Assembly: GCA_016294985.1 (NCBI GenBank) | Contig: JAECRW010000012.1 | Location: 1 to 19,435 of the forward strand | DNA length: 19,435 bases | Direction of reading: 5' to 3' | Source: Candidatus Sifarchaeum marinoarchaea | Lineage (GTDB): Archaea; Asgardarchaeota; Sifarchaeia; Borrarchaeales; Borrarchaeaceae | Shown: positions 1-8,265 of the stretch, piece after piece | Layout of the letters: each line of letters begins with the position of its first letter | How positions within the stretch are numbered: the first letter of the stretch is position 1 | Program-made: the position numbers and the translations under genes | Notes under the pieces: generated by a model | The model's input: only the letters and a program-made list of their open reading frames with translations | What the model was told of the DNA's origin: nothing | Databases searched by the model: none

Positions 1-216
1 AATGGGAATGATTGCAGTGTCTGCATCACCTCTTGTCCCTTTACGAAAAATCGCCACTGGTCGCATAGTGCAGCACGATTTTTCATCAAACACTTCCCCT
101 GGTTGAACCGCTTATGGGTAAAACTCGATAAGTGGCTAGGATACGGCAAACAACTGGATCCAGATACATTCTGGGACGAAAGGAAGGAATTCATCCATTC
201 GCGAAAAGGACCCTAG
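1..216 (+). CDS. C-terminal fragment of a 4Fe-4S protein, probably reductive dehalogenase-like (5'-truncated)
   Basis: The frame is open from base 1 to the TAG at 214-216 and gives 71 residues; the start lies outside the window. It opens with a ferredoxin-type cluster motif, CSVCITSCP (Cys-x2-Cys-x3-Cys-Pro), followed by FTKNRHWSH and an aromatic, basic tail containing KLDKWLGYGK and DPDTFWDE. A last-cluster CxxCxxxCP followed by a W-S-H segment and a 'LD..(F/L)GYGK..DP..FW' tail is what I recall from the C-termini of corrinoid reductive dehalogenases (RdhA), which are reported in Asgard archaea. The cluster motif is seen directly; the RdhA assignment is recall of a family pattern. A QueG-type or other dicluster ferredoxin enzyme is an alternative. 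Corrinoid-binding and catalytic residues would lie upstream and cannot be checked here. Confidence 0.6.
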   Translation, partial: NGNDCSVCITSCPFTKNRHWSHSAARFFIKHFPWLNRLWVKLDKWLGYGKQLDPDTFWDERKEFIHSRKGP

Positions 217-541
217 AATTCACTTTAAAGCGCTACTTCTGAGTCAATGTTCTCCTCAGAACTTTCCAAGTTATCCCAAGAATAGAGGCCATCATTTCTG
301 TGCATAAAACCCGCATGCGTTCCTAATACATTTGCAACATACCAGGATGCATCTCTGAAAGCATAATTCTTGATCAGATTTTCTTTTTTGATACGCTCAT
401 CACGTCTTTGTTGATAAAGAACTTCTCGGCGATAAAGTTAAATATGTATGTATATTGATTTCAAAAAAGCTCACAGTTATCAATGGCTACAATTTTCTCC
501 TTAAATAGTTTTAAAACCATTAAAGAAGGTGTAACGTCACA
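217..541. other. Gene-poor spacer (325 bases)
   Basis: Apart from the minus-strand remnant at 225-437, no gene is supported here. The last 100 bases are AT-rich and hold TATA-like stretches (about 438-456 and TTAAATAG at 501-508) that could serve the downstream glycosyltransferase gene. A Shine-Dalgarno-like GAAGGTG lies at 525-531, ten bases before its ATG. Confidence 0.5.
225..437 (-). pseudogene. Start-less coding remnant, unknown family
   Basis: On the minus strand a 70-codon open frame ends at TAA (225-227) and is preceded immediately by an in-frame TAA (438-440). There is no ATG, GTG or TTG before an internal Met at residue 45. The translation still looks protein-like, with balanced composition, Trp, Tyr and His, and segments such as NYAFRDASWYVANVLG and MHRNDGLYSWDNL. 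Upstream of the stop the DNA becomes very AT-rich and non-coding in character. This suggests the 3' remnant of a decayed or truncated gene lying tail-to-tail with the dehalogenase-like gene. I do not recognise the family. It could also be a chance frame, or a real gene with an unusual start or an assembly frameshift. Confidence 0.3.
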
Positions 542-1915
542 ATGTCTTCTGAAAATGAGCAGAATAGATTAGATAAGTTTCTGAGCCCCCTTCTATTGGT
601 TACTTTTATAGCCTGCGCATTATTGTTATTAGTATTTTATCCTGGAGTTTTATCAACAATTTTACATGTCTTTGCAATTATAATAAGCGTTGTCGCATTC
701 ATTACCATTCAAAGGAGAGAAATAAATACCACAATAAACAATCGGTTTGTTAATGAAAAAAAATTCCTTTTCATGTTAGTTTTTGTTTCGATTGTTTGTC
801 GAGTCGCTTTTATTAATTCCCCTAAGACATCTCCTGATGTAGCCGATGATATTCGGGTTTCAAATCGTATTTTAAAAAGTGGGGTTATGTCATATCTTGC
901 TAATTATTCCACGATTCACCACATCGGGGTGCAATATCCGCCCTTATATCCGCTTTTTCTAGCCGCTATATTTCACTTTGGTGTAACGTTATCCTACCTC
1001 AAATTACTTATGGTCATACTGAGCGCTTTAGTAATCATTCCTACCTACTTTATTGGAAAAGAACTCTACGATAAAAGAAAAGCAGTACTTTCGGCTTTAC
1101 TCATGTTCGCCTTACCTTATCCCTTTCTTATGAGTCTACATGCTATAAATGACGTTCTAATAATGTTTTTTAGTGCGCTCTTCATGTACTTCTTCATTTT
1201 GTATTCAAAACATGGAAAAAAAATCGATGGCCTCCTTGCAGTAATAATTATGGGAGTTGGCTTGCTTTTTAAGTATACCATTGGTATTTTTTACCTTTCA
1301 ACGCTAGTATTTGCGGTACTCTATATGAGCAAGAAAGAAGAAAATAACGTCCTATCCAAAACCTTATTGGTGATTTTCGGATCCCTGTTATTCATTATCC
1401 CCTGGATTATCTATATGTATTATACGGGAATTCTTTGGGTACAAATAGCCAAATTATTAGCAAGCGCGCAACCAGGACGAAAACTAGGGTTACTTTCTGG
1501 ATATGAACTGTTTGATTGGTTTCATTTCCTCACAGTATCTGTCTTGTTTTTGAGTCCGACAAATACCGTGCTCTTATTACTTTTTATGTCCCACCTGGTT
1601 TATAGAAGAAAAAGCGATTGGAAAACCGGCCTCTTAACATCATGGGTGGTTGTACCCTTCATATTCTATGGACTGCTTCAGCCTCTTGTCCGTTATTGGA
1701 TGCTCTCATTCCCTGCTCTAACACTGATCATTGCCAATTCCATTGAGGATCTAAACAGAGAACCCTTACGCGAGAAAATATTCCTTACCACATTTGTATG
1801 CTCATTGATTCTCTGTTTCCTTTTAAGTTACGTTAATTTGATTTATGTAACTCCTTACCCTGTATCTCATTCCTTAAGAGATTTATGGATTTCTTACGGT
1901 AGACCTTTCGGGTAA
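542..1915 (+). CDS. GT39/PMT-superfamily membrane glycosyltransferase
   Basis: This 457-residue protein is very hydrophobic and has roughly ten or more predicted transmembrane helices, the first two at about 14-33 and 38-55. The segment after helix 3 carries an acidic motif (SPDVADDIRVSN, 97-108) followed by YPPLYPLF (132-139). Later come ND (203-204) at a helix start, LLFKYTIGIFYLS near 241-253, and QPLVRYWMLSFPAL near 380-393. That arrangement is typical of ArnT/PMT-like GT-C enzymes, which transfer a sugar from a polyprenyl-phosphate donor on the outer face of the membrane. Donor and acceptor cannot be told from the sequence. The ATG at 542 is supported by GAAGGTG ten bases upstream. No neighbour gives a pathway: upstream lies a dehalogenase-like tail and downstream a convergent aminotransferase. 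Family assignment is good; specific function is unknown. Confidence 0.75.
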   Translation: MSSENEQNRLDKFLSPLLLVTFIACALLLLVFYPGVLSTILHVFAIIISVVAFITIQRREINTTINNRFVNEKKFLFMLVFVSIVCRVAFINSPKTSPDVADDIRVSNRILKSGVMSYLANYSTIHHIGVQYPPLYPLFLAAIFHFGVTLSYLKLLMVILSALVIIPTYFIGKELYDKRKAVLSALLMFALPYPFLMSLHAINDVLIMFFSALFMYFFILYSKHGKKIDGLLAVIIMGVGLLFKYTIGIFYLSTLVFAVLYMSKKEENNVLSKTLLVIFGSLLFIIPWIIYMYYTGILWVQIAKLLASAQPGRKLGLLSGYELFDWFHFLTVSVLFLSPTNTVLLLLFMSHLVYRRKSDWKTGLLTSWVVVPFIFYGLLQPLVRYWMLSFPALTLIIANSIEDLNREPLREKIFLTTFVCSLILCFLLSYVNLIYVTPYPVSHSLRDLWISYGRPFG

Positions 1916-2362
1916 AAATATTTGTTTTGTTGCTCGATACACCTAGAATTCTTGTTACTTTCTATTATCTACCTAAGTAGAGTTTCTTCAGAGAAAGAAA
2001 CATGTGTTCAAAGTAGAGTCATAAAATAAGTGCATTCTTCTTTTAATATTTTTTAAAAGTCTACGCGAAATTTTGTGAATCTGATATAATAAAAGTAAAG
2101 GACGTTCTTGAAGGCTATTAATCTATTTCTTCCAAAAAAAGGAGTCAATTTCTTGACCAAAAGCTTCTTAGCTTGCGGGTTATTTATCTCCTAACCAATT
2201 ATACCTCAAAAAGTGTTGTCTTTATATTTAATACTAATAAATGACACTAATGAGTATTTTAGGAATTAGATTTGTCTTTTTCCCACATAGGAGTTAAAAA
2301 AGAATTCTTTAAGTAATAAGGATTGAAAAACACTCATTCGAAAATTTGTGGGTGATTTAATT
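1916..2362. other. Convergent gene-free region with small inverted repeats
   Basis: These 447 bases lie between two convergent genes and are AT-rich with stops in all frames. I see no tRNA-like or protein-coding signal. There is a 7-bp hairpin at 1982-2001 (GTTTCTT / AAGAAAC), a perfect 7-bp inverted repeat at 2040-2059 (CTTTTAA / TTAAAAG), and a 12-base palindrome AAAGAATTCTTT at 2299-2310. The A6 tract at 2296-2301 reads as T6 on the minus strand, a plausible end point for the aminotransferase transcript. Confidence 0.5.
2040..2059. terminator. AT-rich inverted repeat, possible terminator of the glycosyltransferase transcript
   Basis: CTTTTAA (2040-2046), a 6-base loop TATTTT, then TTAAAAG (2053-2059). 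It is a perfect 7-bp stem with a T6 run (2049-2054) spanning loop and stem, 125 bases after the plus-strand stop. Archaeal terminators are mainly T-tracts, so this is plausible but weak. Confidence 0.25.
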
Positions 2363-3721
2363 TTATTTCGCTACCAAAGAAGGCGCCAATTTCCTAATCA
2401 GAGGTTTAATCAAGCTAAAAGATGCTCGAAATACTTCAAGAAATGCCTCTATTTCTTTTTTTGACATCGGTGTCGATATACACGACATCAGTCTAGGAGC
2501 TATCCATATCCCATGGTTAAGCATTGATAGGTATAGTAACGAGCAGAGTTCCACATTAGATGTCGAGGCACTTCTGTAGTCTATGACATCTTTTTCTGTG
2601 AAATGCATGTTAAGAAGTGAACCTTCTCCAGTAACTTGGGCATTGATTCCAAATTCTTTGAATGTATCCGAAATGCCGTCTTTTAATGAGTTTCCTAAAG
2701 AATTCAATTGTGTGTAAGCTGAATCATTCAATAATTCAAATGTTGCTATGCCCCCAACTAATGTTACAGGGTTAGCATTAAAAGTTCCTGATTGGCTTAA
2801 GAATTCTGTTCTCTCCGGAGAATACAGCATCATAATTTCATCTCTTCCACCAAGCACTCCAACCGGTGTGCCACCCCCAAACAGTTTTCCAAATGCAGTA
2901 ATGTCAGGAATTACATTGAAATACTGTTGTGCCCCACCTCTGCTAAGTCTAGCAGTTATTACCTCATCAAAAATCAGGAGAACATCATTTTCATTAGTTA
3001 TTTCCCTGAGGAACTTCAAATAATCGTCTTTTGGAGGTATAATGCCTGCGGCGCCCATCACTGGTTCAATAATCACCGCAGCCAACTCCTTCTTATGTTC
3101 TTTGATAAGATTTTCAGTAATTTGTTGGTGATTGAACGGGAAAATTACAACATCTTTTAGGGTACTCTTTGGAATACCCTTGCTCTCAGGAATACTTTTT
3201 GGGTGATTTAAAGGATTTGAATCCTCCAAATGGGGATGGATACTTATTTGCGCATTATTATGAGTACCATGATAGCCACCCTCAGCCTTCAAAATCTTGT
3301 CTTTGCCGGTATATGCTCGTGCCAACCGTATCGCATTCATTGTTGCTTCAGTGCCAGAATTCATGATACGGATTTTATCTACAGACGGAAATCTTTCACT
3401 AATCATTTCGGCAAATTTGACTTGATATTCAGTTGGGGCATGAATTGCTTGAATACTTTCCAATTGTTCTTTAATCGCTTTGATGATCTTTGGATGGCAG
3501 TGTCCGTGTATCAATGAGGTATAATTATTCAGAAAATCAATATAGTTATTCCCATCAGCATCATAAAGTTGGTATCCTTTGCCTTTTACAATAAAAGCAG
3601 GATATGGTTCAAAAAACGTGACAGTTCGTGCGTCTCCTCCTGGTAGAAAAATTTTTGCAAGTTGATACATCTTCTGTGATTTTTGTGTCCGATGGATATA
3701 CTCATTCTTAACTTCTGTCAT
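2363..3721 (-). CDS. Class-III PLP aminotransferase, glutamate-1-semialdehyde aminomutase (HemL)-like
   Basis: This fold-type I PLP enzyme has 452 residues from the ATG at 3719-3721. An upstream in-frame TTG at 3743-3745 would add eight residues but lacks a clear ribosome site. Numbering from the ATG, landmarks are LPGGDART near 26-33, the PLP-phosphate site NSGTEATMNA near 121-130, the GGYHG segment near 148-152, LIFDEV near 249-254 (Asp for the pyridine nitrogen), and the Schiff-base lysine in ITAFGKLFGGGTPVG (Lys about 279). The 'GK..GGG.PVG..GG' block is the HemL hallmark. The usual HemL DEVMTGFR is replaced by DEVITARLSRGG, a feature of HemL-like paralogues, so another amino ketone or aldehyde substrate is possible. 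No other tetrapyrrole gene is nearby. It ends convergent with the glycosyltransferase, and the HEAT-repeat gene lies 62 bases upstream in the same direction. Confidence 0.8.
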   Translation of the reverse strand: MTEVKNEYIHRTQKSQKMYQLAKIFLPGGDARTVTFFEPYPAFIVKGKGYQLYDADGNNYIDFLNNYTSLIHGHCHPKIIKAIKEQLESIQAIHAPTEYQVKFAEMISERFPSVDKIRIMNSGTEATMNAIRLARAYTGKDKILKAEGGYHGTHNNAQISIHPHLEDSNPLNHPKSIPESKGIPKSTLKDVVIFPFNHQQITENLIKEHKKELAAVIIEPVMGAAGIIPPKDDYLKFLREITNENDVLLIFDEVITARLSRGGAQQYFNVIPDITAFGKLFGGGTPVGVLGGRDEIMMLYSPERTEFLSQSGTFNANPVTLVGGIATFELLNDSAYTQLNSLGNSLKDGISDTFKEFGINAQVTGEGSLLNMHFTEKDVIDYRSASTSNVELCSLLYLSMLNHGIWIAPRLMSCISTPMSKKEIEAFLEVFRASFSLIKPLIRKLAPSLVAK

Positions 3722-3783
3722 TAGATCCAATCTATCACACACCAAAGAAATGGTTCTTAAAATTAGCTTAGACTCGAAAATGG

Positions 3784-4941
3784 TCAGAGATTATCCTGAG
3801 ATATTAAGCCAATTCTTTTAGTAATATTATCTAAAGCTTCTCCGACTCTTTTAAAAATAGTAGTATCGATCTCTTCTTTTAACATCTCAGTAAGCGGCTG
3901 GATTGCGCGTTGATCTCCAATTCGTCCAAGTAGTTGCACAGCCTTTCTTATGACTCCTGCATCCTCATCATTTAATGCCTCAATTAGTGGATCGATTGCA
4001 AGTTCTTCATCAAGATGCATCAATGATTCTGCTGCACGCCATCTAACTCCTGGGTCCTCATCATACTTTAAAGAATTGAGTAACTCCACAATTGCGTCTT
4101 TATCTCCTAATAAACCTAATACTTCTACAATTTTGCGGCGAATGCCGGCATCTTCATTTTCTAGCGCTTCAGTTAAGGGTTTGACGGTTCTTTTATCTCT
4201 AATCGCTCCTAACGCCTCAATGACTTTCCAACGAACGCTTTCATCAGGATCTTCTCTCAATGAATCAAGCAATGTTAGTACGGTTCTTGCGTCTTTGTAT
4301 ATTCCTAGAGCTTCAGCTGCATAGAAACGAACTTCATCGTTATCATCATCAAGTACTCCTGTTACCGGTGCCACTGCCTTTTCAGCACAATCTTCAATAT
4401 GACCAAGTGCCCATGTCGCATTCATACGAATGTTAACATTATTGTCGTACAAGCAATTAGTCAAAGGATCTACCGCTGAAAAACCAATTTTGCATAAAGC
4501 AGATGCTGCCCATCCTCTAACTTCTCTACATTCGTCATTCAATGTTTTGATTAAAGGTTCTATCGCGCGATCGTCCCTAAGTGCGCCTAATGTTCTGACA
4601 ACCTCGCCTCGAACATCTGCCTCCTCGTCATTTAATACCTCAATAAGTGGCTCAACAGTCTGTGGATCTCGTAGATTTCCAAGAATATATGCAGTATTTT
4701 TTCTGATAATTAGATCCTCATGTCTCAACAGATTAATTAGTACATCAATTTCTTTTCGTCCAAGAGTTCGAAGTAAGAAAGCTACATCATCTCTTAAACT
4801 TGAACTTTTATCCTCTAATTCGTAAAGCAGTCTTACTATCTTATCTTCGGTCGTTTCAGGCATATCTACCGTTTCAGACAAATAGTCTTGTCCTTCACGT
4901 TGTGGAGAATGTGTAATATTGTTTTTAGGATCTTGATCCAT
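3784..4941 (-). CDS. HEAT-repeat (PBS-lyase-type) protein
   Basis: This 385-residue protein is built almost entirely from about ten tandem 31-residue HEAT-like repeats, from about residue 50 to 350. The repeating pattern is 'D..VR..A..ALG.I.D.RA..PL...L.DED', for example VRGEVVRTLGALRDDRAIEPL and VRWKVIEALGAIRDKRTVKPL. The N-terminal 35 residues are polar and probably disordered. Such acidic alpha-solenoids are usually protein-binding scaffolds, and members of this repeat family also include phycobilin lyase-like and PP2A-scaffold-like proteins. No catalytic motif is visible. ATG at 4939-4941 is the only sensible start; no Shine-Dalgarno lies close to it, and an AT-rich TATA-like stretch about 30 bases upstream would fit a leaderless transcript. 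It may be cotranscribed with the aminotransferase gene, but partner and role are unknown. Confidence 0.8.
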   Translation of the reverse strand: MDQDPKNNITHSPQREGQDYLSETVDMPETTEDKIVRLLYELEDKSSSLRDDVAFLLRTLGRKEIDVLINLLRHEDLIIRKNTAYILGNLRDPQTVEPLIEVLNDEEADVRGEVVRTLGALRDDRAIEPLIKTLNDECREVRGWAASALCKIGFSAVDPLTNCLYDNNVNIRMNATWALGHIEDCAEKAVAPVTGVLDDDNDEVRFYAAEALGIYKDARTVLTLLDSLREDPDESVRWKVIEALGAIRDKRTVKPLTEALENEDAGIRRKIVEVLGLLGDKDAIVELLNSLKYDEDPGVRWRAAESLMHLDEELAIDPLIEALNDEDAGVIRKAVQLLGRIGDQRAIQPLTEMLKEEIDTTIFKRVGEALDNITKRIGLISQDNL

Positions 4942-5001
4942 AATTAGATACTTTATACAACCTATTTTTATTTTATTCTCTTTTGTGTCAAAATCGAGTT
5001 T

Positions 5002-5046
5002 ATGTCGTCAAAAAAAGAATAAACTTAATCTGAAAAAGCATTTTTC
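5002..5046 (-). terminator. T-tracts downstream of asd
   Basis: About 100-140 bases past the asd stop the minus strand carries successive T-runs: a T5 opposite the A-run near 5034-5038 and a T7 opposite the A-run near 5009-5015. Archaeal RNA polymerase stops at such T-rich tracts without a strong hairpin. The position is consistent with termination before the HEAT-repeat gene. Confidence 0.3.
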
Positions 5047-5144
5047 TAAAATACAAAGAATGATGAGTTAAAAGGAATTCATTCAAGTTTTAACGACAAT
5101 TTTTCTTTCTTTGCTCAATGATTTCTTTAATTTTCTTTTCTGCC

Positions 5145-6233
5145 CTATTTAATATAGCCTTTAGCTTTAAGTAATTCAGCGTTTAAGATACCTCCGCCAG
5201 CAGCTCCTCTTACGGTATTATGACTTAAACTCACGAATTTCCAATCAAATACATTATCTTTTCGGAGTCGACCCACGGTTACTGCCATTCCTTTATCATT
5301 ATCTCTGTCCTTCCGTGGTTGTGGCCGGTCTTCATTATCAATGTATATGATTGGCTGCTTTGGTGCAAAAGGCAAATCCAGTTCTTGAGGCACGCTCTTG
5401 AATTCCTTCCAGATTTTTAAAATCTCCTCACGAGTCAGGACTTTATCCTTGAACTTAAAATTGACTGACGCGGTGTGACCGTCAACAACTGGAACTCTGG
5501 TGCAAGTTACGCTTATTTGAATATCTTTATAATTCTCAATTCCTTTTTCACCAATTTTTCCCAGTATTTTTAGCGGTTCTTCTTCGGATTTAGCTTCTTC
5601 ACCACTTATATAGGGGATTATGTTGTCAACCAAATCCAGTGAAGGCACACCAGGATAACCCGCACCGGACGTCGCTTGTAGGGTTGTAATAATTACTTTA
5701 TCTATCTTATATCCAGCTTGTTCCAATGCATATAGAGGGGTCATGTAACTTTGAAGAGAACAATTTGGCTTGACAGCAACAAAGCCGCCGTTTTCAATCC
5801 CGCGGTTCTTTTGTTGGATTGGAATGACATCTACGTGTTTGTGATTAATTTCGGGTATTAACATCGGTACGTCTTCTATCCGTCTATTTGCTGAACTATT
5901 ACTGACTACTGGAATTCCTTTATGTGCATATGCAAATTCAATCTTTCTAGTATCTTCCTTTAGAAGGGTCATTGCGGAAAATACGAATGATACCTCCGGA
6001 TTTAATGAGTCAAAATCTTGCACGTCCCTGACAATTAAATCCTTGACGTTTTCTGGGATGGGAATTACCATCTGCCATTTCTTTTTTACTGCATCATAAT
6101 ATGTTTTTCCCGCAGACCTGGGTGATGCGGCAACGTCTACTATTTTAAACCATGGATGATTTACTAATAATCTAACGTAGTTTTGTCCGACTACGCCCGT
6201 AGCACCTAATATTCCTATTTTAATTTTGTCCAT
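5145..6233 (-). CDS. asd: Aspartate-semialdehyde dehydrogenase (archaeal/fungal type)
   Basis: Reduces 4-phospho-L-aspartate to aspartate 4-semialdehyde with NADPH in the cytoplasm, the second step toward lysine, threonine and methionine. The 362-residue protein has the dinucleotide-binding loop GATGVVG (10-16) at its start and SNSSANRR near 111-118. The catalytic cysteine is in KPNCSLQS (Cys158), and the substrate-binding Arg and His are in CTRVPVVDGH (Arg246, His253). HNTVRGAAGG near 338-347 is the expected C-terminal signature. Length and the 'NCS' active-site context fit the archaeal/fungal branch rather than the classical bacterial one. ATG at 6231-6233 is preceded by AAGGGAT. It lies 17 bases downstream of lysC on the same strand, so the two are almost certainly one operon and catalyse consecutive steps. 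A malonyl-CoA reductase of this fold is a remote alternative that the lysC neighbour argues against. Confidence 0.93.
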   Translation of the reverse strand: MDKIKIGILGATGVVGQNYVRLLVNHPWFKIVDVAASPRSAGKTYYDAVKKKWQMVIPIPENVKDLIVRDVQDFDSLNPEVSFVFSAMTLLKEDTRKIEFAYAHKGIPVVSNSSANRRIEDVPMLIPEINHKHVDVIPIQQKNRGIENGGFVAVKPNCSLQSYMTPLYALEQAGYKIDKVIITTLQATSGAGYPGVPSLDLVDNIIPYISGEEAKSEEEPLKILGKIGEKGIENYKDIQISVTCTRVPVVDGHTASVNFKFKDKVLTREEILKIWKEFKSVPQELDLPFAPKQPIIYIDNEDRPQPRKDRDNDKGMAVTVGRLRKDNVFDWKFVSLSHNTVRGAAGGGILNAELLKAKGYIK

Positions 6234-6250
6234 TTTGTATCCCTTTTCAT

Positions 6251-7666
6251 CTAATTAATTTTTTCACCCAATTCGAAAGCCTCATGGAGTGCCCTAACGG
6301 CTAAGGCTCCATCTTTTTCCTTGACAACAAAACTGATATTTAATTCTGACGAACCTTGCGCAATCATTCGCACATTAACTCCCTTTTGTGCGACAGATTG
6401 GAAGACTTTCGCAGCTACCCCAGGGGTGCCTTTTAATCCTTCTCCTACTACTCCAATCACACATATGTCGTCTTCGCTACGAATATATTTAATATAATTT
6501 GTATGCGCAAATGTCTCTTTCAAGGTTTTTTCCGTCTTTTTTAAGTCAGAGCGATTAACAACGACTGAAATATTTGCCTCACTGCTACTTTGTGAAATCA
6601 TTATCACATTTGCATCAGCTTTTTCGAAAGCACCAAATATACGAGCTGCAATTCCGGGGGTACCGATCATCTCAGCACCGCCGACTTCGATGATTCCAGC
6701 ATTAAATAATACACTTACTGCTTTTGCGACATTTTCAACCTGTTCCGTAACGGGGACTATAATTGACCCTTCCGCATCAGGCTTAAACGTATTTTTGACC
6801 CGAACCAGAATATTTTCTCTTTCCATGACAGGCTGCAAGCATTTGGGATGGAGAATCTTTGCCCCAAAGTAAGCGAGTTCCATTGCTTCAGCATATGACA
6901 AAGAAGGTATAGTTTGTGCATTTGGCTCAATATTTGGATCTGTTGTCAGAACGCCAGAGGTAGTTTTCCAAAAAATGATTTCTTGCGCCTCAATTGCGGC
7001 AGCAATTATTACCGCAGAATAATCCGTGCCTCCACGTCCTAGGGTCGTAATGATGCCGTCTTCGGTCTCAGCAATAAAACCAGAAATAATCAGTGTGTAT
7101 CCTTGTTCAAGTAGAGGTGAAAGAGTTTGTTGAATTTTTTCAATGGAGATATTCCAAATGGGTCGAGCGTTACCAAAGCGGTCATCTGTGACAATTCCCG
7201 CCTCATATCCTGTCAAATACAAAGCAGGAATATCCAAGTTCTTAACTGCACCCCAAAGAATCGGCGTAGACAGTCGTTCACCGAAAGACATAACTTTATC
7301 TCTAGCCTGTGAACTCAACTCTTTTAATAAAGAGATGCCGACCAGCACTCTTTCTAATTCTTCGAGAGTTTCATTAAGCTTTTGTTCGACCTCTTTCAGA
7401 ATTGAAATATCATCGATGCTCTCTTCTGCTGCTTTTAGATGTTTTTTCAATAAGTTTTGAATGAATTCTCTGAGAGTGTCTTTCTTAATTTCTTTTTGAC
7501 ATCTTTCTGCGCACTCAATTAGTTGATCGGTGACTCCTGCCATTGCTGAAACCAATATGATTACTTCATCATTCTTTTTTACAAAAGAATAAATAATTTT
7601 AGCTACATGTCCAAAATTCGATCCATTACCAATCGACCTTCCGCCAAACTTATGAACAACTCGCAT
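6251..7666 (-). CDS. lysC: Aspartate kinase with two C-terminal ACT domains
   Basis: Phosphorylates L-aspartate with ATP, the committed step of the aspartate-family pathway. From the ATG at 7664-7666 the product has 471 residues. A longer frame from 7735 exists, but GAGG seven bases before this ATG and the KFGG motif at residues 6-9 fix the start. Landmarks are HKFGGRSIG (5-13), MSFGERLS (126-133) and TTLGRGGTDYSA (207-218), the last for nucleotide and aspartate binding. Two ACT domains (about 325-395 and 400-468) have the typical GTPGIAARIF and GTPGVAAKVF starts and paired ISQSSSEANIS / IAQGSSELNIS strands. The tandem ACT module implies allosteric feedback by an end product such as threonine or lysine. 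The insertion at about 70-120 is helical and charged, as in monofunctional archaeal and plant-like kinases. Confidence 0.94.
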   Translation of the reverse strand: MRVVHKFGGRSIGNGSNFGHVAKIIYSFVKKNDEVIILVSAMAGVTDQLIECAERCQKEIKKDTLREFIQNLLKKHLKAAEESIDDISILKEVEQKLNETLEELERVLVGISLLKELSSQARDKVMSFGERLSTPILWGAVKNLDIPALYLTGYEAGIVTDDRFGNARPIWNISIEKIQQTLSPLLEQGYTLIISGFIAETEDGIITTLGRGGTDYSAVIIAAAIEAQEIIFWKTTSGVLTTDPNIEPNAQTIPSLSYAEAMELAYFGAKILHPKCLQPVMERENILVRVKNTFKPDAEGSIIVPVTEQVENVAKAVSVLFNAGIIEVGGAEMIGTPGIAARIFGAFEKADANVIMISQSSSEANISVVVNRSDLKKTEKTLKETFAHTNYIKYIRSEDDICVIGVVGEGLKGTPGVAAKVFQSVAQKGVNVRMIAQGSSELNISFVVKEKDGALAVRALHEAFELGEKIN

Positions 7667-7983
7667 AATTTGCCTCAACCTCTTCTTCTTGATAGATATA
7701 AACTTTGATAAGAGAAGGACATCAAAAACCTCCAAAAATCTTCAATACGCCACATCAAATTATGATGGGCGCATTAATACGTTGTTGTCGTCGTTCCTGA
7801 GCTAAAGCTATACAAAACATGGAAAGAATAAGTAAAGTTGTAAGCGGATAGCACTGAAAGGATCATATAATTTGCCCCAGGAACTGATGGTAGTATTCTA
7901 GTAATAATATCGATTATTTAAACTTTTTGTAGGATTAGCTGCTCAATTAAATTTTTCCTTTGTAAAGTTATGGGCTACTAGCA
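7667..7983. other. lysC upstream region
   Basis: Gene-free stretch between moaD-like and lysC, both on the minus strand. It holds the lysC ribosome site, an imperfect inverted repeat at 7748-7771 and AT-rich stretches near 7900-7960 that could contain the lysC promoter. No coding frame or RNA gene was recognised. Confidence 0.4.
7748..7771. repeat. Imperfect inverted repeat upstream of lysC
   Basis: CGCC-A-CATCA (7748-7757), a five-base spacer, then TGATG-GGCG (7763-7771). It makes a 9-bp stem with one bulged A. It lies 82-106 bases upstream of the lysC start, where a repressor site or an RNA leader hairpin would be plausible. It is richer in GC than its surroundings. Function is inferred only from position. 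Confidence 0.35.
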
Positions 7984-8265
7984 TTAGCCTCCTCCTGCAG
8001 CAAAAAAGATTGTCAATTTATCCCCTTCTTTCAAGCGTGTATCAAGTCCTTCCAAAAATTTGATTGATTTTCCATTTAAAGCGATTATTACTGAATCATG
8101 CGGAATATCTCGCTCTTTAATTATAATATTACGCATCTTGTCACCATATTTCGCGAATAATTTTTGAAGGGCAGATCCAACGGTAGTAACTCCTTCTAAT
8201 TCTTCATAGTGCTTACCTGTCAATTCTTTCAGCATTGAATAGTAGACAACTTTGATAAGAGTCAT
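7984..8265 (-). CDS. moaD: MoaD/ThiS-like beta-grasp protein ending in Gly-Gly-Gly
   Basis: A 93-residue protein of the ubiquitin-like beta-grasp fold. It begins with a beta strand (TLIKVVYYSMLKELTG), has the helix VGSALQKLFAKYG, a strand with VIIALNG, and ends DKLTIFFAAGGG. The C-terminal di-glycine is the site that an E1-like enzyme adenylates and converts to a thiocarboxylate (molybdopterin synthase small subunit) or, in archaeal SAMPs, conjugates to lysines. Length and the 'LKEGDKL.IF....GG' ending match archaeal MoaD. ATG at 8263-8265 follows AGGGAT. It stands alone on its strand, divergent from the phosphoglycerate mutase-like gene, with no other molybdopterin gene in view, so a sulfur-carrier, SAMP-like modifier or MoaD role cannot be separated. 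It is not a close ubiquitin relative. Confidence 0.82.
   Translation of the reverse strand: MTLIKVVYYSMLKELTGKHYEELEGVTTVGSALQKLFAKYGDKMRNIIIKERDIPHDSVIIALNGKSIKFLEGLDTRLKEGDKLTIFFAAGGG

Noticed and set aside
2040..2310. Small inverted repeats and palindrome as mobile-element ends
   Set aside because: Arms are only 6-7 bases, AT-only or nearly so, with no transposase or target duplication nearby; terminator or chance explanations suffice.
4430..4825. 131-codon antisense frame across the HEAT-repeat gene
   Set aside because: Its repetitive Ser-rich translation merely mirrors the tandem repeats of the real gene.
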